In this document: positions 62,063 to 64,000 of the stretch, piece by piece
Position numbering within the stretch: position 1 is the first letter of the stretch
Layout: each line of letters begins with the position of its first letter
DNA from: Chamaecrista fasciculata
Lineage: Eukaryota; Streptophyta; Magnoliopsida; Fabales; Fabaceae
NCBI GenBank assembly: GCA_003254925.1
Contig: QANZ01027282.1
Span: 100,736 to 164,735, forward strand
DNA length: 64,000 nt
Reading direction: 5' to 3'
Position numbers and translations under genes: made by a program
The notes under the pieces: model-generated
What the model was told of the DNA's origin: nothing
Seen by the model: the letters and a program-made list of their open reading frames with translations, nothing else
Database searches by the model: none

Positions 62063-63921
62063 TCATTTCTGCTCAGGCTCAGGCTTCTCGAAGAAAGTCT
62101 TCTTCAACCAACCCCATGGCTGCAAATAATTTTAAAATAAGCATTAGAATTTGCACCAAAATACACAGGAAATGGGATGTAAAATTTTTATAAAATCACA
62201 ATGTCAGATACACATTATTATCAAAACAAAGAAAAGCATGTTCGGCCAAAATATCCAAACAAAGACAGAATTAAAACCAAATTCTTATAACATCTTATTG
62301 AAGTTTAAAAAATCATAAACCACATCAACCCCTTTTCTCACTCTTCATCTGCAAATTTGAAATGGGAGAACGTGTCTTGAAAACAAAAGTCATAGGGACT
62401 TATAGGAATATCACATGGGCCTATTTTTTTTTTCAAATTGAACAAAAGTTTAGATTTCATTAATCTTCTTAAATTACAAAATCTGGTTTAGACTTGTGAA
62501 ATATACCAAAAAAATTTTTTGTGTTCTCCAATTTACTAGTATGGAACTTCTAAACATAAGGATTTTTTTGCTATAAACAAATAGATGGCCTCAAAACATC
62601 CATGCCTTACACAATTTAGGGACCAAGTCTGTTTAGCTGACTAAAGATGAAATGAAAAACTAAAACTATGGTTTAAAAAAATGTATGAGATATATATCCA
62701 AAATATCAAATTTATCAAACCTGATAAAATGTTTCAGAGATAATTGAACATAACATTGAAATTGCATTGACAAGAAAGAGATGTAGCAATGACTAGGGCC
62801 AAAATCAAGAAAATTGAATTCAGGCATGTGTTGTAGTCCGATTGTATTCCCAAGTTTGAAAAAATGATAGACTACAAAGTACAAAGTAGCTTCAACAAAC
62901 ATATGCTCAAGAAGCCTGGTTTATAGTTTATAGTTTATAGTTTATAGTTTATAGCTTTTCCCACTTCCATTGCATTCAAACCAAAACAAAAGGAGTACAA
63001 AGATGAGGCATGGAAACCATCACAAGTTCCATTTCCTGACATATTTGTATTTAGCTTTTCATTATCAGAGGACTAGTTCATGAATCATGATATTGTACAA
63101 AGTGACATGATCTGGGTGATCCCAAAAAAGAAATGCATCCAATACATGGGATAACAGATGAGTAACTTGTCGAGTTATAGGTCAGAATATATATGTAGTA
63201 AGAATTGTTCACAGTGTATTGATGATATTCTCACACCAGGAAGACCCTTAAACATCTACTCACAGTGGAATAAAAATTGTCCAAAAAACAAAGGATATCA
63301 TAATGGAGAAAAAGATAACTCAAGCAGATAATGATCAACGGGACAGACCTACATTTTGAATATGCTTCTTATACACAATGAGATAGGCCTTCAAATATTT
63401 TCATTACTCATTTACCAGCACAATAGATAGGCTTCCTTAATTGGACTTTTCCAAAGAGGATGAACGGAAATAAATAATATAAGTTTCACAGCAAAAAGCA
63501 GTTACAAGATCCATCCGATACCCTTATGTAAACCACGCAAATGAGACCAGGACATTCAAATCGATATAATCATTAAATCATAAATGATAAACCCCATCAA
63601 TAGATTAGTCAGATTTGCAATAATCTGTCAGGTTGAATATTAAAATTTGTGATCTAGACATCATTACCCCAAACCCAAAGTTTTCGAGACCAGCAATACA
63701 AATAGATCTTAATTTTGAAAGAAAAGAAGAAACAGAAACATCGAAAGGTAATAAATGGAATGGAAAATCCAAATTACTTGATAGAGAGAAAGAGGAGGAA
63801 ATTACGACTAGAGCAGTACCTGAACCAGATACAGAGCTCCGGTGCCGGCAGCGACGCCCCACATGGCTGCGGCTTTGATGTTAGTGGATTGAACACGAAG
63901 TTTTGAAGCTAAACCAGTCAT
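62063..63921 (-). CDS. QCR10: Cytochrome b-c1 complex subunit 10-like (QCR10, 6.7-kDa type)
   Basis: Two tiny exons, 63921-63820 and 62119-62063, separated by a 1.7-kb intron; 52 residues. The protein starts MTGLASKLRVQSTNIKAAAM, has one hydrophobic segment (MWGVAAGTGALYLVQ) and ends PWGWLKKTFFEKPEPEQK. This follows the plant complex III small subunit (Arabidopsis At2g40765 type: IQAAAGWGIAAAAGA..VVQP..W.KKTF), an inner-mitochondrial-membrane protein that stabilises the bc1 complex. The splice falls exactly between the membrane segment and the matrix/intermembrane tail, in phase 0. AACCCTAG (telo-box-like) is at about 63961, just upstream. A complex III accessory role is inferred from sequence only. 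Confidence 0.85.
62918..62957. repeat. (TTTATAG)n microsatellite in the QCR10 intron
   Basis: Five tandem copies of TTTATAG, the last ones slightly changed, inside the QCR10 intron. Confidence 0.8.
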
Positions 63922-64000
63922 TTTCGAAGTTTCGAGTCTGAAATGTCTACGGCGAAAGGGAACCCTAGCACTTCAATTAGTTCATAAAAATGTCGGAATA

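Overview
This is nuclear DNA of a flowering plant, most likely a eudicot. It is AT-rich, has GT-AG introns, carries plant-only families (UGT71-type glycosyltransferases, MES17-type methylesterase, EDR4-like protein, LRR-III receptor pseudokinase), and is littered with small non-autonomous DNA transposons. Single Ns (8901, 30941, 48074, 51592, 52449) show it is a draft assembly. I could not fix the genus from the sequence.

Layout. 1-499: edge of an LTR retrotransposon. 600-9200: a tandem segmental duplication with two intronless UGT71-like genes (both minus strand). Unit 2 also keeps a small conserved plant gene (7790-8257) that unit 1 has lost, leaving only short scraps. 9.7-20 kb: two minus-strand genes, an ATG18/PROPPIN autophagy protein and a multi-pass membrane RING E3 ligase of the RNFT1/2 type. 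20-23.3 kb: intergenic DNA with a MITE. 23.4-30.6 kb, plus strand: ribosomal protein uL16/RPL10, then a Coa1-domain mitochondrial protein. 33.7-38.9 kb, plus strand: an LRR receptor-like pseudokinase, then an h-type thioredoxin whose first catalytic cysteine is serine. 40.3-50.8 kb: transposon-rich DNA surrounding a minus-strand MES17-like gene. It includes a Mutator-like element with a perfect 9-bp target duplication, a hAT-like element with a perfect 8-bp duplication, a fold-back element carrying a broken piece of an AAA-ATPase gene, and a probable solo LTR nested in another fold-back fragment. 53.8-58.2 kb, plus strand: a 968-residue EDR4-like zinc-ribbon protein with an internal ~41-residue tandem repeat. 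58.8-64 kb, minus strand: EIF1AD and the tiny QCR10 subunit of respiratory complex III.

The genes do not form one pathway. They are ordinary independently transcribed plant genes, several of them housekeeping (RPL10, EIF1AD, QCR10, Coa1-like, ATG18). RPL10 and the DNA upstream of EIF1AD carry the site II (and, for RPL10, telo-box) motifs usual for such genes. All intron-exon models were built by reading splice sites and keeping frame; they have not been checked against transcripts. I found no convincing new biological system. The most notable observations are the patchy homogenisation of the two UGT genes, gene-fragment capture by fold-back transposons, the cysteine-to-serine thioredoxin, the HRD-less kinase and the repeat-expanded EDR4-like protein.
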